From: Flavobacterium sp. LHD-85
GTDB lineage: Bacteria; Bacteroidota; Bacteroidia; Flavobacteriales; Flavobacteriaceae
DNA length: 64,000 nt
Reading direction: 5' to 3'
NCBI RefSeq assembly: GCF_030929595.1
Contig: NZ_JAVFVR010000001.1
Location: 434,001 to 498,000, forward strand
Part shown: piece by piece, positions 27,201 to 35,515 of the stretch
Position numbering within the stretch: position 1 is the stretch's first letter
Layout: every line of letters starts with the position of its first letter
Notes under the pieces: model-generated
Told to the model about the DNA's origin: nothing
Database searches by the model: none
The model's input: only the letters and a program-made list of their open reading frames with translations
Position numbers and translations under genes: made by a program

Positions 27201-28488
27201 TAGCATTTTCAAGAACAGAATAATCGGTTCCTTCGTTTACGTTGGTATTATTAAATCCAGATTTTGCTGTTACAATCTCTCGAATATTAGAATTTAGGTA
27301 ACTTCCTGCTTTTCCAATTGATGCTGGATCGTACTTATTATTCGTGTTGTCAGTTGGAGAGTCAATAGGATTATTAAAGAAACCTGTTGGATCTGTAATT
27401 ACAACCACTTGGTTGTCTGGCACGCCAGACACCTGACCTTCTCCTAAATCCTGAAGCGCGATAATATTTCTTAAGTTGTTGTTTGATGTCGTTACTCTAT
27501 TCTGCTTATTTGTTACCCATACTTCGATTCTCGTAACTTGAACACGGCTGTCAATTAATGGGTAATTTTTAAGAGAAGCATCATACTTATTTCTAAAGTA
27601 TTGCGATAAGAAGAAATGTCGGTCATTATCATAATCTAATGCGAATAAATCAAAGTTCTGCACCGTACCTCCACCTTCTGCGACTATACTTTTGGTTTGC
27701 GATTTTTGTTCTGAGAAAACTCCGGTAACTGTTGTCTTACCAAATTGCAATTGCGCTTTGACACCAAACAAACTTTGCGCACCTCGAATTAAAGTACTAT
27801 TTAATGGCATGCTCACATTACCAACCTCAACTTTCTGAACAATATCGTCTTCTGAAGGTGTGTAAGCTAGTTTAAATAAATTCTGAAAAGCAAACGTTGA
27901 TTGTGTATCGTAATTGGCATTTACTTCAAGACGGGTTCCTATTTTCCCCATCAAACTCATACTGATTCTTTGATCAAAATCAAAAGTTAGACTGGATCTA
28001 TTTCTTGGTGAAAAGGAAGGATTATCTTGTTTAGTATAACGCATACCCAAGTCCATTTCTACTGATCCTGTGGGCTTTACATCTATAGTATTACTTCCAA
28101 AAATACTTTCAAATAAACTCGAGTTGATATAATATCTTGGCAATAAATCTTTTTTGGCTGCTTCGGCTCCAGCTTTTTTGCCATCAATGGCATCAGATTT
28201 TTTTCTAAAATAATCTCTTCTAGATTCTTTTAGAACTAAATCTTCGTATTCTTTTGGAGTTAAAATTAAAGGATAATTGATTGAGAAACCATCTACCGAA
28301 TTAGTATAGATATAACGATCTGTAATAGGATCATATCTATATGCCGAAAGTATGCTCGGAGGGTCTTCGAGCTCAATCTTACCTACTGAAAATTGAGTTT
28401 TAGTTGTATCTTGTGCTGCCGGTGTAACCTGTGCGCGCAAAACATTACCGCAGAGCAATACTAGCAACAAAATACAAATTTTACGCAT
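21256..28488 (-). CDS. sprA: SprA, outer-membrane translocon of the type IX secretion system
   Basis: The 2410-residue protein starts with a signal peptide (MRKICILLLVLLCGNVLRA). The whole length is beta-rich and consistent with SprA/Sov, whose single 36-strand barrel is the type IX protein-conducting channel. Landmarks include IEDPPSIL-like N-terminal segments (ELEDPPSILSAYRYDPITD), DLGMRYTKQDNPSFSPRNR, EATIYIDDFEGTQTTIDM and a terminal strand RSGFTLRYNFGN. A proline/alanine/lysine-rich segment near residue 1930 looks disordered. SprA exports gliding adhesins and enzymes carrying type IX C-terminal signals, such as the 3883-residue adhesin in this window. It lies 25 bases downstream of ruvA and probably shares its promoter. 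Length agrees with F. johnsoniae SprA (about 2400 residues). Confidence 0.96.
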   Translation of the reverse strand: MRKICILLLVLLCGNVLRAQVTPAAQDTTKTQFSVGKIELEDPPSILSAYRYDPITDRYIYTNSVDGFSINYPLILTPKEYEDLVLKESRRDYFRKKSDAIDGKKAGAEAAKKDLLPRYYINSSLFESIFGSNTIDVKPTGSVEMDLGMRYTKQDNPSFSPRNRSSLTFDFDQRISMSLMGKIGTRLEVNANYDTQSTFAFQNLFKLAYTPSEDDIVQKVEVGNVSMPLNSTLIRGAQSLFGVKAQLQFGKTTVTGVFSEQKSQTKSIVAEGGGTVQNFDLFALDYDNDRHFFLSQYFRNKYDASLKNYPLIDSRVQVTRIEVWVTNKQNRVTTSNNNLRNIIALQDLGEGQVSGVPDNQVVVITDPTGFFNNPIDSPTDNTNNKYDPASIGKAGSYLNSNIREIVTAKSGFNNTNVNEGTDYSVLENARKLTANEFTFNAQLGYISLQQRLANDEILAVAFEYTVGGKTYQVGEFGSDGVDATVVTGNNNANQAIVTQSLVLKMLKSSLTNVQNPVWNLMMKNVYQIPQAYQIKQEDFRLNILYTDPSPINYITPVQGTLFPDDDPVNPDPSNYYITKTPLLNVFNLDQLNYNNDPQKGGDGFFDYVPGVTVDVQNARIIFTTKEPFGELLFRKLNTNSGENYNDPTTYNPNQKKYVFRNMYKNTQAGALQDSDKNKFLLRGKYKSSGSNGIPIGAFNVPQGSVVVTAAGRVLVEGIDYSVDYQLGRVQILDPSLQASNTPIEVSLENNSIFGQQTRRFMGFNVEHKISDKFVVGGTFLKMTERPFTQKSSYGQESVNNSIFGFNGNYSTEVPFLTRLANKLPNIDTDVPSNLSIRGEIAFLKPDAPKASDFEGEATIYIDDFEGTQTTIDMRSAYAWSLASTPFINSATDNTFNANSNTLEYGYKRAKLSWYTIDPIFFTSKPSGISNDDLSLNTTRRIYSKELYPNTDIAQGQIQVINTLDLTYYPSDRGPYNNNPNFGASSPSSNFGGIMRALNSTNFEQGNVEYIQFWVLDPYVGTGQAQGANSGKIYFNLGEVSEDVLKDGRKQYENGLGPDQVMVNPQPIWGDVPASQSLIYAFDTNPDNRKNQDVGLDGLPDAKEASVYNNYAGEEDPAADNYKYFLNTEGGVLDRYKKYNGTEGNSAVSVDDPNRGSTTLPDVEDINRDNTMSTINAYYEYSIDVRPGMQVGENYITDIREVQNVELPNGGSTNARWIQFKIPVSKPQNTIGNISDFRSIRFMRMFMTGFNEQMTVRFGALDLVRGEWRKYTGTLDANDTNPDDDGTQFDVAAVNIQENGTKCPVNYVIPPGVQREQLYNNNTIINQNEQSLAVRIGGSGLEYQDSRAVFKNVSVDMRQYKKLKMFLHAESLPNETQLLDDEMIGFIRFGNDFTQNFYQVEIPLKVTRTGGSCTISPDQVWLEENNIDLALSLLTRMKILGMNIDINSPKRDINGVYYPDRDPDIEGGDQDGKLTLGIKGNPNFGLVRNLMVGVKSAANHKDIMGEVWFNELRMSDLENKGGMAALLNVDTNMADLMTLSASGKKSTIGFGSLEQGANERDREDIQQYNIVTNINLGKLLPPKWGINLPFNYAIGEEVITPEYDPFNQDIKLDQLIAETTDPAEKDNIRTRAVDYTKRKSINFIGVRKDRAPEQKPHVYDVENFTFSQSYNQVERHDYEVESYEDEQSNTSVNYAYTFQPKEVVPFKQTKFMKTSDYWKLLSDFNINYLPSNVSFNTNILRQSNRQQYRQVDVEGIGLDPLYRRNFAFNYQYGFGFNLTKSLKLNYTAASNNIVRNFLNDDNTPKEDFNIWDDYFDTGIPNQHLQQLVLNYDIPINKIPIFSFVKATYSYTADYNWQRSSTAMSQYQEENPDGTKTLWDLGNTVQNANSNTLSTTLNMNTLYKYLGLTPGSKPAKSAKPAAPPKPGEKIVNTAKPVTSSNPFYDGLIGVLTSIKNVQINYTKNNGTVLPGYIPGVGFFGTSKPSLGFVFGSQDDVRFEAAKNGWLTSYQNFNQNFTQVSNKLLKVTANVDLLPDLKIDLAMDRAYSENSSEQYSVDPITNEYVSLSPYTYGMFSISTVLIKTSFSTSTETESAAFDDFRSNRLVIANRLAEDHYGAGAVIPRYGDANNPIPAETDPNYKIYVANEGYPIGFSKSNQAVLLPSFMAAYTGADASKSSTGIFRSFPIPNWNVKYNGLMRYKYFKDHFRRFSLQHNYRASYTISQFRSNFDYLENPTGQDVNTNFFNKTIMSNVNLVEQFSPLLRVDFELKNSFRILTEVKKDRALSMSFDNNLLTEVRGVEYVVGVGYRFKDVIISSRLADNPTGIIKSDINIKADFSYRNNETLVRYLDYDNNQLAAGQNIWTLKLTADYAFSKNLTAIFYYDHSFSKAVISTSFPLTNIRSGFTLRYNFGN

Positions 28489-28513
28489 AGAATTCTTTTA
28501 TATAAAATGAAAT

Positions 28514-29095
28514 TTATAAGCTTTTTAAAGCCTTTTTGATAATTGTTTCAGCAGTAGCTTCAGGATCTTCTTTTACAATTCTGTCTACCACTTTTTCAGA
28601 AGCTTTTCTCACAAAACCTAGAACTTCTAGAGCAGATAACGCTTCATCTCGGTTTCTATTGTTTTGAACAGCAAAAACTTCATCAATATTGTACAATTTA
28701 ACAACTTTTTCCTTTAAATCAAGTATAACCCTTTGTGCTGTTTTGTTTCCAATCCCTTTGATAGATTGGATTATACCTACATCTCCAGATGCAATGGCAT
28801 TTATAATTTGCTTTGGCTCTATAGACGAAAGCATTGTTCTTGCGATTCCGGCTCCGATTCCTGAAACAGAAATCAGCATTCTAAAAATTTCTCGCTCCGA
28901 TTTTTCGGCAAAACCATATAAAGTATGCGCATCTTCTTTGATTTGAAGATGCGTATACAATTTTATATTTTCAGAATTTGGAATTAAAGAGAAAGTATGC
29001 AGCGATATATTCACCTGATAACCAACTCCTCCACAATCAATTACAACCTCTGTAGGATTCTTTTCTACTAATCTCCCCTGCAAATGTGCTATCAT
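28514..29095 (-). CDS. ruvA: Holliday junction branch migration protein RuvA
   Basis: The 193-residue protein has an N-terminal OB fold (MIAHLQGRLVEKNPTEVVID), two helix-hairpin-helix motifs (ISVSGIGAGIARTMLS and IKGIGNKTAQRVILDLKEK) and a C-terminal three-helix domain that contacts RuvB (ALSALEVLGF...AETIIKKALKSL). It binds four-way junctions as a tetramer and loads the RuvB motor encoded at 49965-50987. No ruvC is present. It is followed by sprA 25 bases later, so a DNA repair gene and the type IX channel share a transcript. Confidence 0.96.
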   Translation of the reverse strand: MIAHLQGRLVEKNPTEVVIDCGGVGYQVNISLHTFSLIPNSENIKLYTHLQIKEDAHTLYGFAEKSEREIFRMLISVSGIGAGIARTMLSSIEPKQIINAIASGDVGIIQSIKGIGNKTAQRVILDLKEKVVKLYNIDEVFAVQNNRNRDEALSALEVLGFVRKASEKVVDRIVKEDPEATAETIIKKALKSL

Positions 29096-29114
29096 AAATA
29101 TAGTTTATCAGTAT

Positions 29115-29122
29115 CAAATATA
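29115..29122 (-). promoter_or_regulatory. -7 promoter box (TATATTTG) for ruvA-sprA
   Basis: Perfect TAnnTTTG on the minus strand, 20 bases before the ruvA ATG. A TTTG at 29146-29149 lies 23 bases further upstream, at the outer limit of the -33 spacing. Confidence 0.6.
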
Positions 29123-29174
29123 ACAAAAATGCCATAAAACTACGACAAATTTGTTCAATCCTTTGTAAGAACGT

Positions 29175-31466
29175 TTATTGTGCTATTTTATTCTTTTTGC
29201 TTTCTTTTTCCTGTGCATCAATAACAGCAATTGCTGCCATGTTAACCATTTCTTCTACACTTGCTCCTAATTGGAAAATGTGAACTGGTTTGCCCATACC
29301 CATCATAATTGGCCCAATTGAATTTACCTTATACAATTCTTTCAACAATTTATAAGTGATATTTGCCGATTCTAAATTAGGAAAAATTAATGTATTTACT
29401 TTCTTTCCTGCTAATTTAGAGAAAGGGAATTTTTCTTGAAGCATTTCTGGATTTAAAGCAAAATCTGCTTGAATTTCTCCATCAACAATTAGTTCTGGAT
29501 GGTTTTTGTGTAAGTAAGCTACGGCTTCTCTAACTTTTGATGCGCTCTCACTTGTTGAAGAACCGAAGTTTGAGAATGAAACCATTGCAATAACCGGCTC
29601 AATTCCGAACATTTTTGCAGTTTTTGCCGTCATAATCGCAATATTAATCAAATCTTGTGCAGATGGATTAATGTTGATTGCAGTGTCTGATAAAAACATT
29701 GGCCCACGAGAAGTAAGCATCATGTTTGCAGTTGCAATAAGTGAAGCATTTTGTGCTTTTGGAATTAACTGCATCATAGGTTTCACAACAGAAGGATAGC
29801 TTCTTGAGTGTCCTGTTACCAATGCATCTGCTTCTCCTTCATTAACCATCATTGCTGCGAAGTAGTTTCTCTCGCGCATGAATTTTTCGGCATCTAGTTT
29901 AGAAACGCCTCTTCTTCCTCTTGCTTCCCAGAATGATTTTGCAAATCTGTTACGTCTTTCTGCTTCTTCATCTGTTTTAGGATCAATGATTTCAAGATCT
30001 GCATCGAAACCTAATTCTTGTTTCAATTCTAAAATCACCTCTTTGTTTCCTAATAAAATCGGGAATCCAATTCCGTCTTCGTAAACAATTTGAGCTGCTT
30101 TTAAAACGTTTAATTGATCTGCTTCTGCAAAAACAATTCTTTTAGGATCTAACTTAGCACGGTTTGTAATCAAACGCACCATTTTGTTATCGTTACCCAT
30201 ACGTTCGCGAAGCACATCTTCGTAAGCTGCCCAATCTGTAATAGGATTTTTTGCCACTCCAGATTCCATTGCCGCTCTTGCAACAGCAGGCGCTACAACA
30301 GTAATCAATCTAGGATCAAATGGTTTAGGAATGATATATTCTTGTCCAAAACCAAGTTTTGTTGCGCCATACGCCACGTTTACTTGTTCTGGAACTGGTT
30401 CTTTTGCCAAAATAGCTAAAGCTTTTACAGCCGCCATTTTCATTTCTTCGTTGATTTTTGTCGCTCTCACGTCTAGCGCTCCTCTAAAGATATAAGGGAA
30501 ACCTAATACGTTATTTACCTGATTAGGAAAATCTGAACGTCCCGTAGCCATAATAACATCTTTACGAGTTTCAACGGCCAAATTATAGTCGATTTCCGGA
30601 TTTGGATTTGCCATTGCAAAAACAATCGGGTTATCTGACATTGTCAATAACATTTCTGGAGACAAAATATCTCCTGAAGACAATCCGATGAAAACATCTG
30701 CACCTTTTACGGCTTCGTCTAAAGGAATTTTAGCACCATCAATTGCATATTTTAATTGTAAATCTGATAATGCTGGGTTGTCTTTTGTTAAAAGTCCTTT
30801 ACTGTTGTACATTAAAATGTTTTCTACTTTTACTCCAAGTGAAACATATAAATCTGTACACGCAATTGCAGCAGATCCTGCACCAGAAACTACCATTTTT
30901 ACATCTTCAGCTTTTTTACCTGCCAATTCAAGTGCATTGATTAAAGCTGCAGAAGAGATAATTGCTGTTCCGTGCTGGTCATCGTGCATAACTGGAATAT
31001 CCAATTCCTCAATCAATCTTCTTTCTATTTCAAAAGATTCTGGAGCTTTAATATCTTCAAGATTGATGCCTCCAAAAGTTGGAGCAATATTTTTTACAGT
31101 CTGAATAAATTCTTCAACATTTTCAGTATCAATTTCGATATCAAAAACGTCAATGTCTGAGAAAATTTTAAATAACAAACCTTTTCCTTCCATTACAGGT
31201 TTTCCTGCTTCTGGACCAATATTTCCAAGTCCTAAAACAGCTGTCCCGTTTGAAATTACGGCTACTAAATTTCCTTTTGCTGTATATTTATAAACGTCCT
31301 CTTTGTTTGCTGCGATTTCTAAACATGGTTCTGCAACTCCTGGCGAATAGGCCAATGATAAGTCTCTCTGGGTTGCATATTTTTTTGTTGGAACTACCTG
31401 AATTTTTCCTGGAGTTGGTTCTGCGTGATACAGTAACGCTTCTCTTCTTTTACTCTCTTTGTTCAT
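29175..31466 (-). CDS. maeB: NADP-dependent malic enzyme with C-terminal phosphotransacetylase-like domain
   Basis: The 763-residue protein combines a malic enzyme N-terminal domain ([36 protein letters not shown]), a Rossmann cofactor domain ([20 protein letters not shown]) and, from about residue 430, a phosphate acetyl/butyryltransferase domain ([33 protein letters not shown]). This is the MaeB hybrid class. It decarboxylates malate to pyruvate and makes NADPH; the PTA-like domain is regulatory, sensing acetyl-CoA in studied homologues. Length matches the family (about 760). A -7 box lies 26 bases upstream. Confidence 0.95.
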   Translation of the reverse strand: MNKESKRREALLYHAEPTPGKIQVVPTKKYATQRDLSLAYSPGVAEPCLEIAANKEDVYKYTAKGNLVAVISNGTAVLGLGNIGPEAGKPVMEGKGLLFKIFSDIDVFDIEIDTENVEEFIQTVKNIAPTFGGINLEDIKAPESFEIERRLIEELDIPVMHDDQHGTAIISSAALINALELAGKKAEDVKMVVSGAGSAAIACTDLYVSLGVKVENILMYNSKGLLTKDNPALSDLQLKYAIDGAKIPLDEAVKGADVFIGLSSGDILSPEMLLTMSDNPIVFAMANPNPEIDYNLAVETRKDVIMATGRSDFPNQVNNVLGFPYIFRGALDVRATKINEEMKMAAVKALAILAKEPVPEQVNVAYGATKLGFGQEYIIPKPFDPRLITVVAPAVARAAMESGVAKNPITDWAAYEDVLRERMGNDNKMVRLITNRAKLDPKRIVFAEADQLNVLKAAQIVYEDGIGFPILLGNKEVILELKQELGFDADLEIIDPKTDEEAERRNRFAKSFWEARGRRGVSKLDAEKFMRERNYFAAMMVNEGEADALVTGHSRSYPSVVKPMMQLIPKAQNASLIATANMMLTSRGPMFLSDTAININPSAQDLINIAIMTAKTAKMFGIEPVIAMVSFSNFGSSTSESASKVREAVAYLHKNHPELIVDGEIQADFALNPEMLQEKFPFSKLAGKKVNTLIFPNLESANITYKLLKELYKVNSIGPIMMGMGKPVHIFQLGASVEEMVNMAAIAVIDAQEKESKKNKIAQ

Positions 31467-31491
31467 TATTTTTAGCTTTTATTCTAGCTTA

Positions 31492-31499
31492 CAAAGATA
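31492..31499 (-). promoter_or_regulatory. -7 promoter box (TATCTTTG) for maeB
   Basis: Perfect TAnnTTTG, 26 bases before the maeB start, with a predicted leader of about 20 bases. Confidence 0.6.
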
Positions 31500-31563
31500 T
31501 AAGTCTTGTTTTAAAATGGCGTGTTTTTAGCGTTTTCTTTTCCTAAAATCTATTTGGATAAAT

Positions 31564-31588
31564 AAAAAAAGCCCAATAGAATTGGACT
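31564..31588 (-). terminator. Terminator of the CBS-domain gene
   Basis: On the minus strand AGTCCAAT pairs with ATTGGGCT (one G-T wobble) and is followed by a run of seven T. It lies 33 bases past the CBS gene stop. Confidence 0.7.
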
Positions 31589-31620
31589 CATTTTAAATTT
31601 TTATCGTTTTTAGGTGTGCT

Positions 31621-32046
31621 TTATTGAGAAATATAAGAATTCAAATGATTGATTGTATCTTTCTGAATTTCTATAATTGCCTTCACTACATCGCTTATAG
31701 AAATGACTCCAACCACATTTCCGTCTTCTAAAACAGGCAGGTGTCTAATTCTTTTTTCGCTCATAAGTTCCATACAATCTTCAAGATTATCTGAAAGTTT
31801 TACTGTATAAACATGACTTTCCATAATCTCATGAACAAAAGTTTCTTTTGAAGATTTATCTTTCAGTACAATTTTTCGGGCGTAATCCCTCTCCGACAAT
31901 ATTCCTTTTAAAACATTATCATCCATAACTAAAATTGCCCCAATGTTTTTTTCTCCCATCACTTTTAACGCATCATAAACCGTTAAATTGGAGAAAATAG
32001 AATAAACATTTCTTCCTTTTGTTTTAAGTATTTGATCTACAGTCAT
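31621..32046 (-). CDS. Tandem CBS-domain protein
   Basis: The 141-residue soluble protein is composed of two CBS motifs: residues about 8-68 (VYDALKVMGEKNIGAILVMD, LKGILSERDYARKIVLKDK) and about 75-135 (DNLEDCMELMSEKRIRHLPV, VVGVISISDVVKAII). Such free-standing pairs bind adenine nucleotides and sense energy state in other systems. No effector domain is fused, so the target is unknown. It sits alone with a terminator behind it and a long repeat-bearing intergenic region in front. Confidence 0.9.
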   Translation of the reverse strand: MTVDQILKTKGRNVYSIFSNLTVYDALKVMGEKNIGAILVMDDNVLKGILSERDYARKIVLKDKSSKETFVHEIMESHVYTVKLSDNLEDCMELMSEKRIRHLPVLEDGNVVGVISISDVVKAIIEIQKDTINHLNSYISQ

Positions 32047-32293
32047 AATGAAAAATTTTTAGGATTATAAAGTTAAAACAAAAACAAACACGATCTACAA
32101 CGAAATCGATTTTTTAAACCATAACAAATTCATTTTAAACATAATACACAAAAATTTATGTTTTCAAAATTATAGTGTAAAAAATGAAATTGTTTAGAAT
32201 TGTTTTTTGAGAAAATTTAGATTTTTTAACGTTCTGATGCACAGACAATAAAATATAAATTACATATTTATAATTGATTTTTATTAACCGATG

Positions 32294-32466
32294 AAATGTC
32301 CCTACAGGACATAATGAACACGGATAATCATTTGCGTTCTACCGATCAATCACTCCTAGCGGAGTGGTTTTTCAACCATTATATATAATTCGAGGCCACT
32401 CCGTTAGGAGTGACTGATCGGTAGAAAAAAAAATAATCACACCCAAACCATTATCCCGTAGGGATT
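32294..32466. repeat. Composite palindromic intergenic repeat
   Basis: The core is a pair of 30-base arms (32338-32367 and 32396-32425) complementary in 28 of 30 positions, separated by a 28-base AT-rich loop. The arm centre reads CACTCCTAGCGGAGTG, itself palindromic. Shorter palindromes flank it: GTCCCTACAGGAC (32299-32311) and ATCCCGTAGGGAT (32453-32465). The nested arrangement fits a REP/BIME-like dispersed element. I see no transposase. Confidence 0.75.
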
Positions 32467-32478
32467 ATTTCTAAACAA

Positions 32479-32513
32479 AAAACCCCTTTTCTACAATGTA
32501 GAAAAGGGGTTTT
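32479..32513 (-). terminator. Terminator of the adhesin/SprF/OmpA unit
   Basis: A 17-bp near-perfect stem (AAAACCCCTTTTCTACA with its complement) with a T-rich tail on the minus strand lies 22 bases beyond the OmpA-family stop codon. Confidence 0.88.
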
Positions 32514-32535
32514 GTAATTTATAAAGAAACGATTT

Positions 32536-34548
32536 TTACATCGCAACAATAATAAACTCGCTTCGTCTATTTTGCATGTGCTGTTTTTCTGTACATTTTA
32601 CGCCATCAGCACATTTGTTTACTAATTGCGTTTCGCCATAACCTTTTGCAGTTAGTCTATCTTCGCTAATTCCTTTTTGAATAAGCCAATTTTTAGTTGA
32701 CTGTGCTCTTTTTTCTGAAAGAATCTGATTGCTTTCTGAAGAAGAACGGCTATCGGTATGCGAACGAATATCAAGTTTCATGGTTGGATATTCATTTAAA
32801 AGATTGACCACTTTCATTAATTGCGGTTCTGATGTTTTCTTGATTGTTGCTTTACCCAAATCAAAGAAATTCATAGGCAGATTCAACAGTTTTGCAATAT
32901 CTGCCCCTACTCGTATAGAACCTATTTTTACAGGACTTATTACGGTTTTCTTGATAGCTACAGTTTTTGCTACAAGAGGTTTAAACACTTTATTTAATGA
33001 AATAAATTGAGTAGTTTCTCCTTTTTCTCTAAGAATCGTTACAGCAACTTCTTTGGCATTATAATCGTCCTTAGCAGTTCTGATCGTGTATTTTTTACCA
33101 CATCTTAAATCCGGAAAAATATAATTTCCTTTTTCGTCTGTAGTGATTGTTCCAACTGGATCAAATTTTTCGTTAAACAAAGTCAGAGAAGTATTGGCCA
33201 ATATCTCATTTGTTTCCGCATCGGTTACTGTTCCAGATAAATTTTGTTCGCAGACTAATCTTCTAGTTTCTGTAAATCTGTAAATATCATCTAAACCTAG
33301 TCCGTTTTCTCTGTTTGAAGAAAAATAACCGCTTCTGCTTTTACTGTCAATACTAAAAGCAAAATCGTCTTGTTTACTATTTACTGGTTCGCCCACATTT
33401 AAAACTTCATCATAACTCCCGTTTGCTTTTATACGAGAAGCAAAAATATCCAGACCGCCTAAACCTGGACGTCCGTCTGATGCAAAATACAATTCATTAT
33501 CTCCAGAAATGAAAGGAAAAGTTTCCCTTGCTTCTGTATTGATAGCAGGCCCTAAATTTTCTGGCGTACCAAAAGTTCCGTCTTCATTAATTGCAACTTT
33601 ATAGATATCAGACTGACCCAACGTTCCTGGCATATCTGATGCAAAATATAATGTTTTTTCGTCAACACTTAAAGCTGGATGCGCCGTGCTGTATTGATCA
33701 CTATTAAATGGAAGTTCTTTTATATTCTGCCATATATTATCAATAAGTTCTGCTTTGTATAATTTAAGAAGCGTTACGTTTTTATCATTGCTTCTTCTTT
33801 TACCGTCTGTAAAATTATTTCGTGTAAAATACATCGTGCGACCGTCTTTTGTAAAAATCGGACTTGACTCATTGAAATTATCTTTTTTTCTTTTTACTAA
33901 AAGTTCAGGTTTTCCAACGCTTCCGTCTGGCATTAAATCGGCTGTATACAATCTAGAAAACGATCTGTTTGTCCATTGAAAATTAGCTTTCACCACTCCT
34001 CCCGTATCGCGTGCAGAAGTAAAAACAATTTTGTTGTTGTAAACAACGCTTCCGTAATCTGAATATCTAGAATTGACTCCGGCATCGGCAATTTGGAATC
34101 GTCCTGAGTTTTCTTTGATATCTTCTAAATAGTTTTTATCACTTCTGATTAAATCTGCTCTTTTCTCTGCAGTTGCCTTTTGATTGAATTTCTGTAAAAT
34201 CTCATCAGACTTGCGATAATCTCCTGCTGATTTTAATGATTGTGCATATCGATATAAATATTCAGCTTCTTGATTTTCATTTATTACAAATAATTGTTCG
34301 TACCATTTTAATGCGCTTTTTAGTTCTCCATTAAAATAATATGAATTTGCCAAACGCTGAATTATTCCTTGATCGGTGGTTTGGTCACTTACCAAAGTCT
34401 CGTAAACTTTTATTGCATCCGCGTAAGCGTACTCTTCATATTTTTTATCTGCATATTTTATGTTCATGTTTGTAAATGGGTTTTGCGCATTCACATTTGA
34501 AATAAAACTAGACAGTAAAAAGATCAAAATTAATTTTATAGCTTTCAT
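32536..34548 (-). CDS. PorE-like OmpA-family protein (TPR, beta-propeller, CarboxypepD-like, OmpA)
   Basis: The 670-residue protein has a signal peptide (ends SNVNAQ, about residue 22), then TPR-like helices (about 25-150: YADAIKVYETLV, LKSALKWYEQLFVINENQEA). WD40/PD40 propeller blades follow (about 160-430: IVFTSARD, TMYFTRNNFTDG, TLYFASDMPGTLGQSDIY, ELYFASDGRPGLGGLDIF, GYFSSNRENGLGLDDIY). A carboxypeptidase regulatory-like domain (about 438-520) and an OmpA peptidoglycan-binding domain (about 550-668: DIRSHTDSR, RLTAKGYGE, NRRSEFIIV) complete it. This four-part order is that of PorE, a type IX component bound to peptidoglycan. It lies 8 bases downstream of the PorP/SprF gene and probably anchors or supports secretion of the adhesin. 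Confidence 0.88.
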   Translation of the reverse strand: MKAIKLILIFLLSSFISNVNAQNPFTNMNIKYADKKYEEYAYADAIKVYETLVSDQTTDQGIIQRLANSYYFNGELKSALKWYEQLFVINENQEAEYLYRYAQSLKSAGDYRKSDEILQKFNQKATAEKRADLIRSDKNYLEDIKENSGRFQIADAGVNSRYSDYGSVVYNNKIVFTSARDTGGVVKANFQWTNRSFSRLYTADLMPDGSVGKPELLVKRKKDNFNESSPIFTKDGRTMYFTRNNFTDGKRRSNDKNVTLLKLYKAELIDNIWQNIKELPFNSDQYSTAHPALSVDEKTLYFASDMPGTLGQSDIYKVAINEDGTFGTPENLGPAINTEARETFPFISGDNELYFASDGRPGLGGLDIFASRIKANGSYDEVLNVGEPVNSKQDDFAFSIDSKSRSGYFSSNRENGLGLDDIYRFTETRRLVCEQNLSGTVTDAETNEILANTSLTLFNEKFDPVGTITTDEKGNYIFPDLRCGKKYTIRTAKDDYNAKEVAVTILREKGETTQFISLNKVFKPLVAKTVAIKKTVISPVKIGSIRVGADIAKLLNLPMNFFDLGKATIKKTSEPQLMKVVNLLNEYPTMKLDIRSHTDSRSSSESNQILSEKRAQSTKNWLIQKGISEDRLTAKGYGETQLVNKCADGVKCTEKQHMQNRRSEFIIVAM

Positions 34549-34556
34549 AGGTTGTA

Positions 34557-35468
34557 TTAAAAGAATCTTGGGGATATCATTTTATTGTAATTATTAAAGA
34601 ATTCGAATCTTAAGAAAATCTCGTGAGATCCAGAATTGTATTTTCTTAATTGCGTCGTTTCATGGTCGTAACCATAACCTATATACATTCCTTTTGTCAC
34701 TTGAAATCCTGCCATTGCACTCACAGAGGCGCTCCAACGGTAAGCAAGTCCCAAAACAAATTTGTCATTAAACATGAAATTTCCTGAAACGTCAACTTGC
34801 AAGGGCGCTCCTTCTACCATTTTTGCCATTAAAGCAGGTTTGAATTTGATGTATTCTAAGCGATCCAGATTAAATACATAACCTGCTATTAAATAATAAT
34901 TGATTTTCTCTTTGAAAATAGCCACATCATCTGAATCATAACGATTTGTTTCTATAAAATTAGGAACCGATAATCCGATGTAAGCTCTGTCTGAATGATA
35001 ATAAATTCCAGCTCCAACATTTGGTGAAAATTTATTTTTTAGATTCTGAAATTGCGGATCGTCCTGATCTTCATAACTCAATTTATTAATATCGATATTA
35101 AAAAGATTGGCTGTTCCTTTTATACCAAAAGATAAATTCCATGATTCTGAAGTTGGAATTGTATACGACAAATCTGCTGAAAGAGTATTTTCTACCGTAG
35201 GTCCAATTTTATCATTTACTAAAGAAACCCCAAGTCCTAAATCACTATTTTTTAAAGGTGTATTAACCGAAAAAGTACTCGTTTCTGGCGCTCCGTCTAA
35301 TCCAATCCATTGTGTACGATACAAACCAAAAACGCTTAAAGCTCCACGTGAACCTGCATACGCTGGATTGACTTCGATTGTATTGTACATGTACTGTGTG
35401 TACTGCGCGTCTTGCTGCGCATTTGACACAATCGAAAAAAACATAAAAACTAAAATTAATTTTTTCAT
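34557..35468 (-). CDS. PorP/SprF family type IX secretion outer-membrane protein
   Basis: The 303-residue protein has a signal peptide (about 17 residues, ending SNAQ). The family start is QDAQYTQYMYNTIEVNPAYAGSRGALSVFGLYRTQW, cited here by position 18-53 with key motif NPAYAGSR. About 12-14 beta strands follow, then the family-typical GYGYDHETTQLRKYNSGSHEIFLRF near the end (key motif SGSHEI). Such barrels are encoded next to type B-sorted adhesins and are needed for surface attachment of their partner; SprF for SprB is the studied case. Its partner here should be the giant protein encoded 47 bases upstream. Confidence 0.93.
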   Translation of the reverse strand: MKKLILVFMFFSIVSNAQQDAQYTQYMYNTIEVNPAYAGSRGALSVFGLYRTQWIGLDGAPETSTFSVNTPLKNSDLGLGVSLVNDKIGPTVENTLSADLSYTIPTSESWNLSFGIKGTANLFNIDINKLSYEDQDDPQFQNLKNKFSPNVGAGIYYHSDRAYIGLSVPNFIETNRYDSDDVAIFKEKINYYLIAGYVFNLDRLEYIKFKPALMAKMVEGAPLQVDVSGNFMFNDKFVLGLAYRWSASVSAMAGFQVTKGMYIGYGYDHETTQLRKYNSGSHEIFLRFEFFNNYNKMISPRFF

Positions 35469-35483
35469 TTATGAAGTTTTAGA

Positions 35484-35507
35484 ACGGCTTAGGGTTAACT
35501 AAGCCGT
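35484..35507 (-). terminator. Hairpin between adhesin and PorP/SprF genes
   Basis: A 9-bp perfect stem ACGGCTTAG/CTAAGCCGT with a 6-base loop sits between the adhesin stop and the sprF-type start. The T tract after it is poor, so it looks more like an attenuator or RNA-processing/stability hairpin that sets the adhesin-to-barrel ratio than a full terminator. Confidence 0.5.
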
Positions 35508-35515
35508 ATTCCATT

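Larger units (their letters stand above)
32047..32535. other. Gene-free region with palindromic repeats
   Basis: These 489 bases contain no credible gene. From left to right they hold a very AT-rich leader region for the CBS gene (to about 32280), a repeat element (32294-32466) and the terminator of the adhesin unit (32479-32513). I found no perfect -7 box for the CBS gene here. Confidence 0.7.

Noticed and set aside
32294..32466. An insertion sequence remnant with terminal inverted repeats
   Set aside because: The 30-base arms enclose only 28 AT-rich bases, with no transposase fragment and no target duplication that I can identify; a palindromic repeat element fits better.
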